Origin: Chloroflexota bacterium
GTDB taxonomy: Bacteria; Chloroflexota; Ktedonobacteria; Ktedonobacterales; Ktedonobacteraceae
Reading direction: 5' to 3'
Assembly: GCA_902812455.1 (NCBI GenBank)
Contig: CADDZH010000058.1
Coordinates: forward strand, 1 to 33,012
Length of the DNA: 33,012 bases
Shown: positions 23,844-31,894 of the stretch, one piece after another
Layout of the letters: every line of letters begins with the position of its first letter
Numbering within the stretch: position 1 is the stretch's first letter
The notes under the pieces: model-generated
Told to the model about the DNA's origin: nothing
The model's database searches: none
The model's input: only the letters and a program-made list of their open reading frames with translations
Position numbers and translations under genes: made by a program

Positions 23844-24965
23844 ATGACTAGACAACGACACTGGTACAACGATCGAGAACTCTTCCTGCATGGCCTGGTG
23901 CGCAGCAGCTACGTGACGGCCATCACGGACTGGTTTATGGGCTTCGCTGGCAAACTGACCGAGCTGGTGCTCTACGGCACGATCCTGTACTCCTGCGCTC
24001 AGCTCTACCCCGGTGTAGATTTGCCCACCGGCCTTTCCCTGGCCGTGTTCCTCATCCAGATGGGCGCGCTCGATATCGGCGGACTCAGCCTCGCCAAGCT
24101 CGCAAGGCAAGCCAGGGAAGATGGCAACACTCATGGCGCGAAGCAAGCCGAGATGCTCTCCCGATGGCTGATCGGAATTATGCTGACCGGCGTCGTCACG
24201 GTCGGCGTCGAGCATGTGGTTCCCATCCCCGGACAGGCCCGAACTGGCGTGGAAATTGTCCTCGTCGTGGCTCGCTCCATCTGCTCCGTCTTCTATGGCC
24301 GTGTGGTGCATCTGCTCAAAGATGAGGGAGCGCAGGTACAGCGGGTCCCGGCGGTCGATGTGCTGCAACACCTGCAGGCATTCACTGAGCAACTCCAAAG
24401 CATCGAGCGGTGGTTCACGGACTTTCACCAGCAGCAGTTGTTTCAACTTCATAACGTTGAAACAAGCTTTCAGGAACTGCTGCATGAAAGTCTTTCACCC
24501 ATCGTCGCCACGCTGCAATTTCAGAGCGAAACGCTTTCAGTGCTGTCCACATTCAACGAGCAGCTCGACCAGATCGGTGCCGTCGCCGAGTACCAGCTTC
24601 GCATTACCGAGGAAGTGACGCGGGTGAGAGCCACGCTGGAGCGTATTGGCAGTGCTCACCATGCCGCGACAAACCAGGTAAGGGAAGCCACACACCTGTC
24701 CCGCGTCAAGCCGCTGCTCCAGCTTGCTCCCGGCAGGTCTGAATCCAGATCCACAGGGGAGTTCGACAAGGCGCAATTTGTCTACGCCTGCCTGCGAGAA
24801 AACCCCGACATGAAGATTGCAGACATTCAGCAGCGGGCGGCTGAAATGGGACAGACTATTTCAGTTGGATGTGTAAGTCAGCACCGCAAAGCCTTTTTTG
24901 AAAGCGTGAAAGCGGCTGAAGGTGAAAGTCTCCTTGAGACTGCAACGATTGCAGTAGGCCATTAA
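23844..24965 (+). CDS. Membrane and coiled-coil protein of the integrative element (373 aa)
   Basis: GTGAGG precedes the ATG at 23844. The N-terminal 160 residues contain three to four hydrophobic helices: KLTELVLYGTILYSCAQLY, GLSLAVFLIQMGALDIGGL, WLIGIMLTGVVTVGVEHVV and VEIVLVVARSICSVFYGRVV. Residues 165-275 are an amphipathic coiled coil (LQHLQAFTEQLQSIERWFTD and onward). The C-terminal 60 residues read AQFVYACLRENPDMKIADIQ then EMGQTISVGCVSQHRKAFFE and look like a small winged helix. A membrane-tethered DNA-binding protein is suggested, matching the ATPase, whose C-terminus also carries HTH-like segments. The family is not recognised by name. Confidence 0.75.
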   Translation: MTRQRHWYNDRELFLHGLVRSSYVTAITDWFMGFAGKLTELVLYGTILYSCAQLYPGVDLPTGLSLAVFLIQMGALDIGGLSLAKLARQAREDGNTHGAKQAEMLSRWLIGIMLTGVVTVGVEHVVPIPGQARTGVEIVLVVARSICSVFYGRVVHLLKDEGAQVQRVPAVDVLQHLQAFTEQLQSIERWFTDFHQQQLFQLHNVETSFQELLHESLSPIVATLQFQSETLSVLSTFNEQLDQIGAVAEYQLRITEEVTRVRATLERIGSAHHAATNQVREATHLSRVKPLLQLAPGRSESRSTGEFDKAQFVYACLRENPDMKIADIQQRAAEMGQTISVGCVSQHRKAFFESVKAAEGESLLETATIAVGH

Positions 24966-25328
24966 ATGAAAGTGAAGGTGAACATGAAAGCGACGCGCAG
25001 GGAGCTACTGAAAACAGTTTCCGGCGACCATTTGCAATGCCTGGGCAATACGCCTCTATCACTTCCTTGCACGCTACCGCTACTGAACAATCAGTCACTA
25101 CCTGTACATGCTCCTTTTAGAAGCATGTGCATGGTGCTGGTCCCACTTCTATCAAGGCCAGCCGTATCCGGCGCATTGATCTTCGACCATAGTCCAGAAC
25201 ATACTGCCTGGTTCAAACAGGAACCAATGCTCGTCGGGGACGCTGCTTCGCTCAGCTTAGCCGAGCTGTTCAATATTCCAGTGAGACCTTGCGATGACAG
25301 TCAGGAAGGAGGTTCTTGCTATGTATAA
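24966..25328 (+). CDS. Hypothetical protein (120 aa) at the end of the transfer operon
   Basis: The ATG at 24966 directly follows the TAA of the membrane coiled-coil gene (TAAATG), the same junction as between the four-TM and ATPase genes, which favours a real, coupled gene. The product starts with a basic MKVKVNMKATRRELLKTVSG and continues with Cys- and Leu-rich sequence (LVPLLSRPAVSGALIFDHSP). It then has a helical SLAELFNIPVRP and ends GGSCYV. No family is recognised. Its composition is less protein-like than its neighbours, so translation is uncertain. Confidence 0.45.
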   Translation: MKVKVNMKATRRELLKTVSGDHLQCLGNTPLSLPCTLPLLNNQSLPVHAPFRSMCMVLVPLLSRPAVSGALIFDHSPEHTAWFKQEPMLVGDAASLSLAELFNIPVRPCDDSQEGGSCYV

Positions 25329-25814
25329 GATCGTGATCATTTAAAGTCAAAAGCCAGCTCCTGCTTATGCCTTCCTGCCTTTGACGATTGTATGAGTGAG
25401 CTTGGGTAGAGAAAGTACCCACATCGCAGCGTCAACATCGCCAAAAAATCTTCATACGCTCGGAAGAAAAAATTTATGAAAGTGTTCCCCTAGTGACGGC
25501 GGATACAGGGTACTCTTGCTTTAAAGATTAGCGTTCCAAGCATTAATATTCCCGGCGATTTTGCCGCAGCGCATCCGGGGAAATCTTCCAGCAGTCGGAA
25601 GGAAAAGCTGGGTCCACACATCAAGTGCAGAGTCCGAATGGATGCAACGCTTTTCTTGAAAGGCGGCCTGGGCATTAGAAAGTCTTGTCGCCTGTTATGG
25701 GAAACGAAGTGACCAGTAGCATAAGCAGGAGCCAGATGATGTTACCTGAATATTACTATGAGCGAGCCTGCAAACTGTTCTGCAGGATACTTCACAGATT
25801 AGAGGAGTTAGAAA
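25329..25814. other. Non-coding stretch before the recombinase gene
   Basis: No supported gene is seen. The region is less GC-rich than its surroundings and holds short similar blocks (CGGAAGAAAAA at 25460 and CGGAAGGAAAA at 25595), plus a GTACCCA motif at about 25417 that also occurs at about 20901 and 20990. Such sequence next to a serine recombinase could contain its promoter or att half-sites. Confidence 0.3.
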
Positions 25815-28115
25815 ATGGTGAAAATTGTAACAACGGCGAAACCGACAGAGGTGATCTTAACACCCTCGTGGAAGGTAGACCTTCCGATCACATCTCTCGT
25901 GCAAATCTACCCCCGCGTCAGCACGCCAGAGCAAAAAAAGAACGTATCGGCCGAAATGCAGGTAGATAAGAAGTTTGCCCTTGCATGTGGCTGGGCTGAA
26001 GAACTTATCATTGTAGACGATCGAGACCTGGGCTTATCTGGCCAGCTCCGGATGGAAGACCGCCCTGCCTTTAATGAGATGAACCGAAAAATAGCGAACG
26101 GGCAGGTAAAGATAGTAATAGCAGCCCAGGTAGACAGGCTATTTCGTGACCGTTGGGGCGCAGAGTATGCGAAGTTCATGGAGATCTGCTACACCTACGG
26201 GGTGAAGGTTATTACCCTCAACCATACTCGTACTGCGATAGACTTCATTTACGACTTCTCCATATCCTGGCACGTTGACCAATTTAGGCGGAAGTGTGAA
26301 GAGGCATGGAAATACATAGAGGGCCATGTCTATAGAATGCTTGGAGCCAGAGAGGAAGCTGCAAAAGCGGGAAGGTGGACGGGTCATAATATACCCATTG
26401 GCTACATGCCTGACTTGAGGGAGCGAGTAGACGGAAAGAAAAATCCTCATTACAAGAGGTGGATAAGCTACCAGCCTCATCTGGAGAGGCTGGATTGGGC
26501 CTATAAACGGTTCAGGCAGTTAGGAGGGGGACTCCATGACCTGTTCAGAGAGATAAACCGACAAAAAGATTTCTTTCCCCCGTTTGAAGACCGGGTGCCT
26601 GATATTGTACTCACGCATTGCCGGTTGCTTATGGCTCTGTTCGATGATAGGGAAGAGGTCAGTATAGAGGAACTGCGCAGCACGGGATTTACCGTGCAAT
26701 CTCCTACCGGACTCAGAAGTATCCTGATGAACCCTTTCAATGGGGGTATGCTTGTCTATAAAGGGGTACTGCTTAACTCCGAAGACCACGAGCCTGCTAC
26801 CGATTTAGGAACGCTCCTCTATGCCTTTAACCGTTTATCCCCAACGAACCTAGACGGTACGCCAAACCCATACCTGGAAGAGAAGAAGAAGGTATACACA
26901 AAGCGGTTTGAGTCAAAGATGAGGGCTGCTCTCTATGGCAAGATCGAGGTAGCCTACCCTAAATACAAAGTGTATCTGCGCGATACGCCAACCAATGATA
27001 AGAACAGGAGAAAAGCCAACCCAGCTCCGGAGGAGGTGAAGAAATACTACGCATTCTATGATTACGGGGAGCCATTGAGGCATCTGAGGTACTTAGTGCC
27101 TGTCAGCGAAATAGACGGCTGCTTCTTCAAGCATTTCGTTCACACCTTACAAGTTGCCAACGAGTTTGAAGACTATCTTGAACATGAGCAGAAGGAACTA
27201 CAACAGAGACAGGTAGACCTGGAGCAGATTGATCGTGACATACATGCAACGAAAGCAGCGATGCAGCGCATTGAGGAGCAAGCCGCGAACGGAGAACTGA
27301 CGAACCCTGCGCTTGCTAGGAAAGCGAACGAGAGCTTTGGCCTGTTGGAGCAAGAACTGGCACGGCTGGAGGGGAGAAAGGCAACGATACAGTCTACCAC
27401 CACGAGGGTGGAGCGTAGGGTGGGGTACAAAGAGCTTATGAAGAGGGCGGGAGACCACTGGAGCGAGGTGGTGCAGCCGGAAGACTTACCAGAGATGATA
27501 GATACCTTTGTCGAGAAAGTGGTATGGGCAATTCTTTCTCCACATTTCTACACCCTGACCGTCCACTGGCGTGACCCTGAATGGGGAGTAGACGAGTTGC
27601 TATGCTTCCGCGAACTCCATCCCACAATTCAGTGGACGAAGGAAGAAGATGCAATACTACAAGAGAGGTATCCCACTGCTACAGCGAACGAACTGATCAC
27701 ACTTTTCCCAGAGAGGACACCGCTTGGCATACGGAAAAGGGCGAGAAGGCTGGGAATCGCCTGCGAAGTCGTCAAGGACTGGGAGGGTTACAGAAGCGAC
27801 CCCGCACGTTGGACTGCAAGATGGGAGAACCGGTGGACGAAAGAAGAAGATGCAATACTGGTCGAGAAGTACCCTACGGGTACGGCGGATGAACTGCTCC
27901 GGCTCCTGCCGGGCAGAACACCCCGGTCTATGTCCAATAGAGCAATAAGGCTCCATCTCAAGTCGGAAGTCACGAAGAACTGGAGAACCTTCAGGAGGAA
28001 TTGCGAAGGTATTCTTACCCCTGCAGATCGCGAAGTCATGGAGAAGTATGGTATAACTGAGGAAGAACTGCGCATACCGGGTGTGAAATTGCTGCGGTGT
28101 TCAAAAGCACCGTAG
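25815..28115 (+). CDS. Large serine recombinase with C-terminal SANT/Myb-like repeats (766 aa)
   Basis: The catalytic serine is Ser36 in QIYPRVSTPEQ. The resolvase domain continues with DDRDLGLSGQLRMEDRPAFN and VIAAQVDRLFRDRW (catalytic arginines). A recombinase domain follows (GRWTGHNIPIGYMPDLRERV). Residues about 455-540 form the long coiled coil typical of large serine integrases. The last 160 residues carry two similar Myb/SANT-like modules, WTKEEDAILQERYPTATANE (from 607) and WTKEEDAILVEKYPTGTADE (from 674), each followed by a helix resembling RTP-R-RARRL. GAGGAG lies 9 bases before the ATG. The enzyme should integrate and excise the element between attP and attB. Its gene ends inside an alcohol dehydrogenase remnant, so the attachment site is probably right there. 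Confidence 0.93.
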   Translation: MVKIVTTAKPTEVILTPSWKVDLPITSLVQIYPRVSTPEQKKNVSAEMQVDKKFALACGWAEELIIVDDRDLGLSGQLRMEDRPAFNEMNRKIANGQVKIVIAAQVDRLFRDRWGAEYAKFMEICYTYGVKVITLNHTRTAIDFIYDFSISWHVDQFRRKCEEAWKYIEGHVYRMLGAREEAAKAGRWTGHNIPIGYMPDLRERVDGKKNPHYKRWISYQPHLERLDWAYKRFRQLGGGLHDLFREINRQKDFFPPFEDRVPDIVLTHCRLLMALFDDREEVSIEELRSTGFTVQSPTGLRSILMNPFNGGMLVYKGVLLNSEDHEPATDLGTLLYAFNRLSPTNLDGTPNPYLEEKKKVYTKRFESKMRAALYGKIEVAYPKYKVYLRDTPTNDKNRRKANPAPEEVKKYYAFYDYGEPLRHLRYLVPVSEIDGCFFKHFVHTLQVANEFEDYLEHEQKELQQRQVDLEQIDRDIHATKAAMQRIEEQAANGELTNPALARKANESFGLLEQELARLEGRKATIQSTTTRVERRVGYKELMKRAGDHWSEVVQPEDLPEMIDTFVEKVVWAILSPHFYTLTVHWRDPEWGVDELLCFRELHPTIQWTKEEDAILQERYPTATANELITLFPERTPLGIRKRARRLGIACEVVKDWEGYRSDPARWTARWENRWTKEEDAILVEKYPTGTADELLRLLPGRTPRSMSNRAIRLHLKSEVTKNWRTFRRNCEGILTPADREVMEKYGITEEELRIPGVKLLRCSKAP

Positions 28116-28447
28116 CCGATCAGAGCACATTGCATCTAGCTCCCATTGTGATCGATGAGATCCGCGTGCAGGGATCGCGCTGCGGCCCCTTTGAGCCAGC
28201 GCTGCGTGCTTTGAGCCAGCACAGTATTGATGTGCGCCCGCTGATCAGCGCGCGGTTTAGCCTGGACGAGGGGCTAACTGCTTTCCAGTATGCGGCGCAA
28301 AAAGGTGTGTTGAAGGTGCTGGTGAGAGTACCGGCTGATCCCCTATCACCGTTTATTGGCGCCTTCGCAAGCTTTAATGAGGATCATGACTGGATTGAAC
28401 GGCACGATGAGCACTTTACTGGAAGCCGAGAGGATGAAGAGCGCTAA
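28097..28447 (+). pseudogene. 3' remnant of a zinc-type alcohol dehydrogenase (MDR family)
   Basis: The frame reads KSTVADQSTLHLAPIVIDEI, then RVQGSRCGPFEPALRALSQH, then IDVRPLISARFSLDEGLTAF, then AAQKGVLKVLVRV. This is the C-terminal third of a medium-chain dehydrogenase. The N-terminal catalytic domain and most of the Rossmann fold are missing, and the frame merges upstream into the last codons of the serine recombinase. No ribosome site or initiation codon is evident beyond a GTG. The most direct explanation is that the integrative element sits in this gene, leaving its 3' part on this side. About 35 residues after the family end (DPLSPFIGAFASFNEDHDWI) are also unusual. Confidence 0.7.
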
Positions 28448-28597
28448 TGCAAAACTTGCTATCAAACTTCCTCTTATGCGAGAATACGACATATACTATA
28501 TACGAATTCCCGGGAAATGTGTTGCCGGCCATTGGACCATTGTGATAGCCCTGGCAGCCCCAGGCTAACTCGACAGGCAGAATGAAAGGAAACCATT

Positions 28598-28804
28598 ATG
28601 AGTAATGATACCGAAAGATGCCGAAAATTACGCAAACTCCACGCCCGCCTCACCGAGGAAGTGAGGGCGTTAGAAGCAGACGTGCGACAGGAAGAGTATG
28701 ATGGGGTGGCCAATCCACTTGAGATGGTCAACATCATCAAGAGTCTCCAAAGGACGCTCAGCGAAGTTGAAGTTGAACTGGCAAAGTGTCCCGAGGCTGA
28801 GTAG
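28598..28804 (+). CDS. Small coiled-coil protein (68 aa)
   Basis: GAAAGGAAAC precedes the ATG at 28598. The product is a charged helix throughout (CRKLRKLHARLTEEVRALEA, then MVNIIKSLQRTLSEVEVELA), with heptad-like leucines and no membrane segment or recognised family. It lies 41 bases upstream of the next rightward gene and may be co-transcribed with it. It could be an adaptor or structural peptide. Confidence 0.6.
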   Translation: MSNDTERCRKLRKLHARLTEEVRALEADVRQEEYDGVANPLEMVNIIKSLQRTLSEVEVELAKCPEAE

Positions 28805-28845
28805 CCGGCCGGAAACAGGCGTTTTTGCCAAGAGAGGAAAAGGAT

Positions 28846-29223
28846 ATGTTTGAAGCGCTATTTCGGATCGTCGTTGAGGTCGAAGCCGATGGGCAGGGGC
28901 AACGCATCTTTCCGGTCGCCAAAAATCGACCTGCTGCAAACGAGAGGGATTTTTTATCTCTTTTAGCCTCGGTCTACCAGGAGGAAGTGTACCCAACGCT
29001 CCGGCCTGACGATACCCTGACGGTCACAGCGCATCTCGATGTGCCGGTCAGAGAGGTAGAAAGGACATTTCGCTTTCGCCAGGATCGGCTCTTTGAGGGA
29101 GAGGGGATCCAGCAGCCAGTATCAGACCTGCTGCCGCTCGTGCAGGCGGTCTATGAGCAATTTGTGCGGCAGGTGGTGCCCGGCGATGTCCTCACCCTCA
29201 CGTTTCATGTTGAACAACCCTGA
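28846..29223 (+). CDS. Hypothetical protein (125 aa)
   Basis: The start is ATG 28846, preceded by GAGAGGAAAAGG; an upstream TTG in the same frame is less likely. The protein has mixed alpha/beta composition with alternating strands and acidic loops (FRIVVEVEADGQGQRIFPVA, then PDDTLTVTAHLDVPVREVER, then VPGDVLTLTFHVEQP). The paired -DDTLTVT- and -GDVLTLTF- segments look like an internal duplication of a small beta domain. No family is recognised. It converges with the oxidoreductase gene, 38 bases apart. Confidence 0.65.
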   Translation: MFEALFRIVVEVEADGQGQRIFPVAKNRPAANERDFLSLLASVYQEEVYPTLRPDDTLTVTAHLDVPVREVERTFRFRQDRLFEGEGIQQPVSDLLPLVQAVYEQFVRQVVPGDVLTLTFHVEQP

Positions 29224-29261
29224 CAGTGATAGGCTGGGCAGGCCAGAGTGCTAGGCATACT

Positions 29262-30389
29262 TCAGGAGCAATCACCTTCATTCCAGGCCTTATCCAGCGT
29301 CCCAGGAGGAAGCGGGTCAGGGCGCTCGCAGGTACTGGCGAGCCTGATATGTTTGCCTTCAATAGCCGATTCAAGAAACGCTTGCATGGCATCGAGCACG
29401 TGATATGCCAGTTCACCGCTGGCTCGATGAGGTCGTCCTGCTCGCATCGCATAAGCCATATCGGCGGCACCAATGCCCCTGCTATTCTTCACATACTCGT
29501 TGTGCGTAAGCGGAATATCAATCCAGTCGGTTTCGCCCGCACGCTTCAAGCGCACCGGGCCGCCAAAGGTGTTGGGATTGGGCACGCTCAATGTGCCCTC
29601 TGTGCCATAAATTTCGATGTACGGCAACTGGTGTGCCCAGACATCAAAGCTTGTCACCAGCATCCCAACTGTGCCACCCGCAAATTCCATCGCTCCTACA
29701 ATATGCGTCGGCGTATTGACAACGATCCTGGTGCCATATTTGGGCTCGCTCGTGATGACCCGTTCGGGAAATGATGTCTTCGCTATGCCCGTCACGCGCC
29801 TGATGGGGCCGATCAGATTGACCAGGGCCGTCAAATAGTAAGGCCCCATGTCAAAGAGAGGCCCGGCGCCCGGCTGGTAAAAAAATTCCGGGTCAGGATG
29901 CCAGTTTTCCTGGCCATGGCTCAACATCGAGGCGTGAGCAGCCACAGGCGCACCTATCGCGCCCTCATCGATGAGCTTGCGGCAGGTCTGCAATCCTCCT
30001 CCTAGAAAGGTATCGGGAGCGCAACCAACACGCACACCGCGAGCGCGAGCCGCTTCTAGCAACGTGCGCCCCTGCTCGCGATTGAGCGCCAGTGGTTTTT
30101 CGTTGTACAGCGATTTCCCGGCTTCAATTACCGCCATTCCCACTTCAAAGTGCGCCTTCGGTATCGTCAGGTTGATGACAAGCTCGATATCCGAGTTAGC
30201 CAGCAATTCCTCGACAGAAACGGCGCTGGCTATATGATAGCGTTCAGCCTGCGCACGCGCTCGTTCCATATCAAGGTCCGCACAGGCGACGATATGAAGA
30301 TTGCTGAACATTTCAGGAGCTCGCAAATAAATATGGCTGACCTTCCCACATCCAATCACGCCAGCCTGTACCTGCGATAGTGATGCCAT
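29262..30389 (-). CDS. Gfo/Idh/MocA-family oxidoreductase (375 aa)
   Basis: This is a NAD(P)-dependent sugar or inositol dehydrogenase of the glucose-fructose oxidoreductase type. The N-terminal Rossmann motif is [20 protein letters not shown], followed by the acidic strand end [11 protein letters not shown]. The conserved EKP of the active site lies in [16 protein letters not shown]. The C-terminal domain includes [15 protein letters not shown] and [14 protein letters not shown], as in myo-inositol-like members. The length of 375 residues is normal. It is on the same strand as, and downstream of, the inosose-dehydratase-like gene (about 160 bases apart). The pair fits cyclitol or sugar catabolism; the true substrate is unknown. 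Confidence 0.9.
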   Translation of the reverse strand: MASLSQVQAGVIGCGKVSHIYLRAPEMFSNLHIVACADLDMERARAQAERYHIASAVSVEELLANSDIELVINLTIPKAHFEVGMAVIEAGKSLYNEKPLALNREQGRTLLEAARARGVRVGCAPDTFLGGGLQTCRKLIDEGAIGAPVAAHASMLSHGQENWHPDPEFFYQPGAGPLFDMGPYYLTALVNLIGPIRRVTGIAKTSFPERVITSEPKYGTRIVVNTPTHIVGAMEFAGGTVGMLVTSFDVWAHQLPYIEIYGTEGTLSVPNPNTFGGPVRLKRAGETDWIDIPLTHNEYVKNSRGIGAADMAYAMRAGRPHRASGELAYHVLDAMQAFLESAIEGKHIRLASTCERPDPLPPGTLDKAWNEGDCS

Positions 30390-30439
30390 TCTTCCTCCAT
30401 AAAGGTGCTATAATGAAGATGAACAAAATCACCCACCTA

Positions 30440-30468
30440 TGTCATCCTGAGCGAAGCGAAGGATCTCT
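30440..30468. repeat. Intergenic HPERSEG-type repeat
   Basis: The stretch contains TCATCCTGAGCGAAGCGAAG followed by GATCTC. This widespread intergenic repeat gives spurious peptides of the HPERSEGS type when translated. Here it occupies the gap between the two sugar-metabolism genes. The function is unknown. Confidence 0.7.
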
Positions 30469-30547
30469 CGACGGCCATATAGACCCTTCCCCTTCGTGCC
30501 TCAAGGCTTGGGCTCACTCGCTCAAGGTGATATGGTTTGAACCTTGC

Positions 30548-31396
30548 CTATATTCGCAACCCAAGTCTATCTTGCAAATAGTCCCGGCAAATGCGCAAGC
30601 TATCTTTTGGAGTTGTGCGCGACACATCGATCTCCACCGTGATCCAATCCTTGTAGTCAACATCTTGCAGGGCTTGCATGATAGGCCCGTAATCGATGAT
30701 TCCTCGTCCTAATTCACAGAAAATTGGAAGGCGCTCAGTGCCGCTCTCTACCTTGATCCCCATCTTTTGCTGCCGGCGCTCCTCGATAACGCCCGCTCGC
30801 AAGTCCTTGATATGCATATAGCGCATGCGTTCGCCATAACGCCGGATCATACGAGGTACGTCTATCTCCGCTCCTGTCAAGTGAGCGGTATCCGGGCAGA
30901 AAAAGACGTAATCGGGATCGCTAAGCTCCATAATGGTATCTATCTCAGGCTCGGTCTCGATCTCGGTTCCCAGGTGCGGGTGAACACAGGCCAGCACGCC
31001 AAGATCATAGCAGGCACGCGCCGCTTCGTTGATAGTCTTTGCCGCTTCATGTAATGCTTCGCTCGTTGTACCGCCGGGTGTGCGTGGTCCTCCCGGCCCA
31101 AAGACCAGGCGATCCACGCCAATAGCAGCGAGAAAGCGAGCCAGGCGCATGTTATATGCAATGACCTCCTCGCGACGCCCTGGATCGCTGAAGCGGCCGC
31201 CGCCATAAAGCGCCGAGAGGCGCAGGTGATGGGACGCCAGCAGCTCTTGAAATTCCTGTGGGCGCTCTTCATAGGCAAGCGCGTTGCGAGGAAATGGCTC
31301 ACAGGCGTGAAAGCCCAGTTCCTCTACCTCACGCAGCGCCTGTTCAAAATGCTCGCCCCATGTGATCAGGTGACAAGAAATAGGATTATCTGGCAT
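30548..31396 (-). CDS. TIM-barrel sugar isomerase/epimerase, inosose-dehydratase-like (282 aa)
   Basis: The start is ATG 31396, supported by AGAGGGGAT upstream; the nine extra codons from a TTG are less likely. The protein shows the xylose-isomerase-like barrel: strand ends with HPHLGTEIE, FCPDTAHLTGAEID, MHIKDLR, ELGRGIIDY and ITVEIDVS. The E, D, H and E residues form the divalent-metal site. The length of about 280 residues equals that of IolE/IolI and related enzymes, so it may dehydrate or isomerise inosose or a keto-sugar. It is upstream of the Gfo/Idh oxidoreductase and probably functions with it. No transporter or regulator is nearby. Confidence 0.85.
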   Translation of the reverse strand: MPDNPISCHLITWGEHFEQALREVEELGFHACEPFPRNALAYEERPQEFQELLASHHLRLSALYGGGRFSDPGRREEVIAYNMRLARFLAAIGVDRLVFGPGGPRTPGGTTSEALHEAAKTINEAARACYDLGVLACVHPHLGTEIETEPEIDTIMELSDPDYVFFCPDTAHLTGAEIDVPRMIRRYGERMRYMHIKDLRAGVIEERRQQKMGIKVESGTERLPIFCELGRGIIDYGPIMQALQDVDYKDWITVEIDVSRTTPKDSLRICRDYLQDRLGLRI

Positions 31397-31453
31397 GTGA
31401 TCCCCTCTTTTCTTGATTGACAAAAGTCCTGACTTGTTTTACCATCTTCGATC

Positions 31454-31882
31454 ATGCAAGAGCAAGATATATTTTGCCAGATTGCGCGGTCTGAGGTGCC
31501 GGCATATATCGTTTTTGAAGACGAGCTCTCGCTCGCCTTTTTAGATAGCAGGCCGCTCTTCCCAGGGCACTGCCTGCTGATCCCGAAAGAGCACTATGAG
31601 ACGCTGGCCGATCTGCCTGCCGCACTCGTTGGCCCACTTTTCCAGAACGCGCAGCTCATCGAACGCGCCATAGAGCAAGGGCTACAGGCGGATGGCACAT
31701 TTGTGGCTATCAACAATCGTATCAGCCAGAGCGTACCACATATGCACATTCACCTTGTACCGCGCCATAAAAAAGATGGGTTGAAAGGATTCTTCTGGCC
31801 CAGGCAGCGATACAAGGATCAGGAAGCTATGTTAGAGATGCAGCATACGCTTCAGGCGGCTATCGAACGATTGCGAGCCTGA
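31454..31882 (+). CDS. HIT-family nucleotide hydrolase/transferase (142 aa)
   Basis: The 142-residue protein is a complete histidine-triad member. The N-terminal block is FCQIARSEVPAYIVFEDELS, then RPLFPGHCLLIPKEHYETL. The active-site triad is HMHIHLVPR near residues 96-104, where the middle His attacks the alpha-phosphate of adenylated substrates. The CxxC zinc motif of many Hint proteins is absent at the N-terminus. It probably cleaves AppppA-like or AMP-amide metabolites in the cytoplasm. It is divergent from the isomerase gene (about 57 bases between starts) and convergent with ppdK. Confidence 0.93.
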   Translation: MQEQDIFCQIARSEVPAYIVFEDELSLAFLDSRPLFPGHCLLIPKEHYETLADLPAALVGPLFQNAQLIERAIEQGLQADGTFVAINNRISQSVPHMHIHLVPRHKKDGLKGFFWPRQRYKDQEAMLEMQHTLQAAIERLRA

Positions 31883-31894
31883 AACGTATTTCTC

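Noticed and set aside
25697..25969. A small ORF (about 90 codons) overlapping the 5' end of the recombinase
   Set aside because: Its first part is protein-like (YYYERACKLFCRILHRLEEL), but it overlaps the recombinase by about 150 bases and becomes shadow sequence. There is too little support to call a gene.
28434..28568. 44-codon ORF after the dehydrogenase remnant
   Set aside because: No proper ribosome site and no recognisable motif; it probably lies in degraded sequence.
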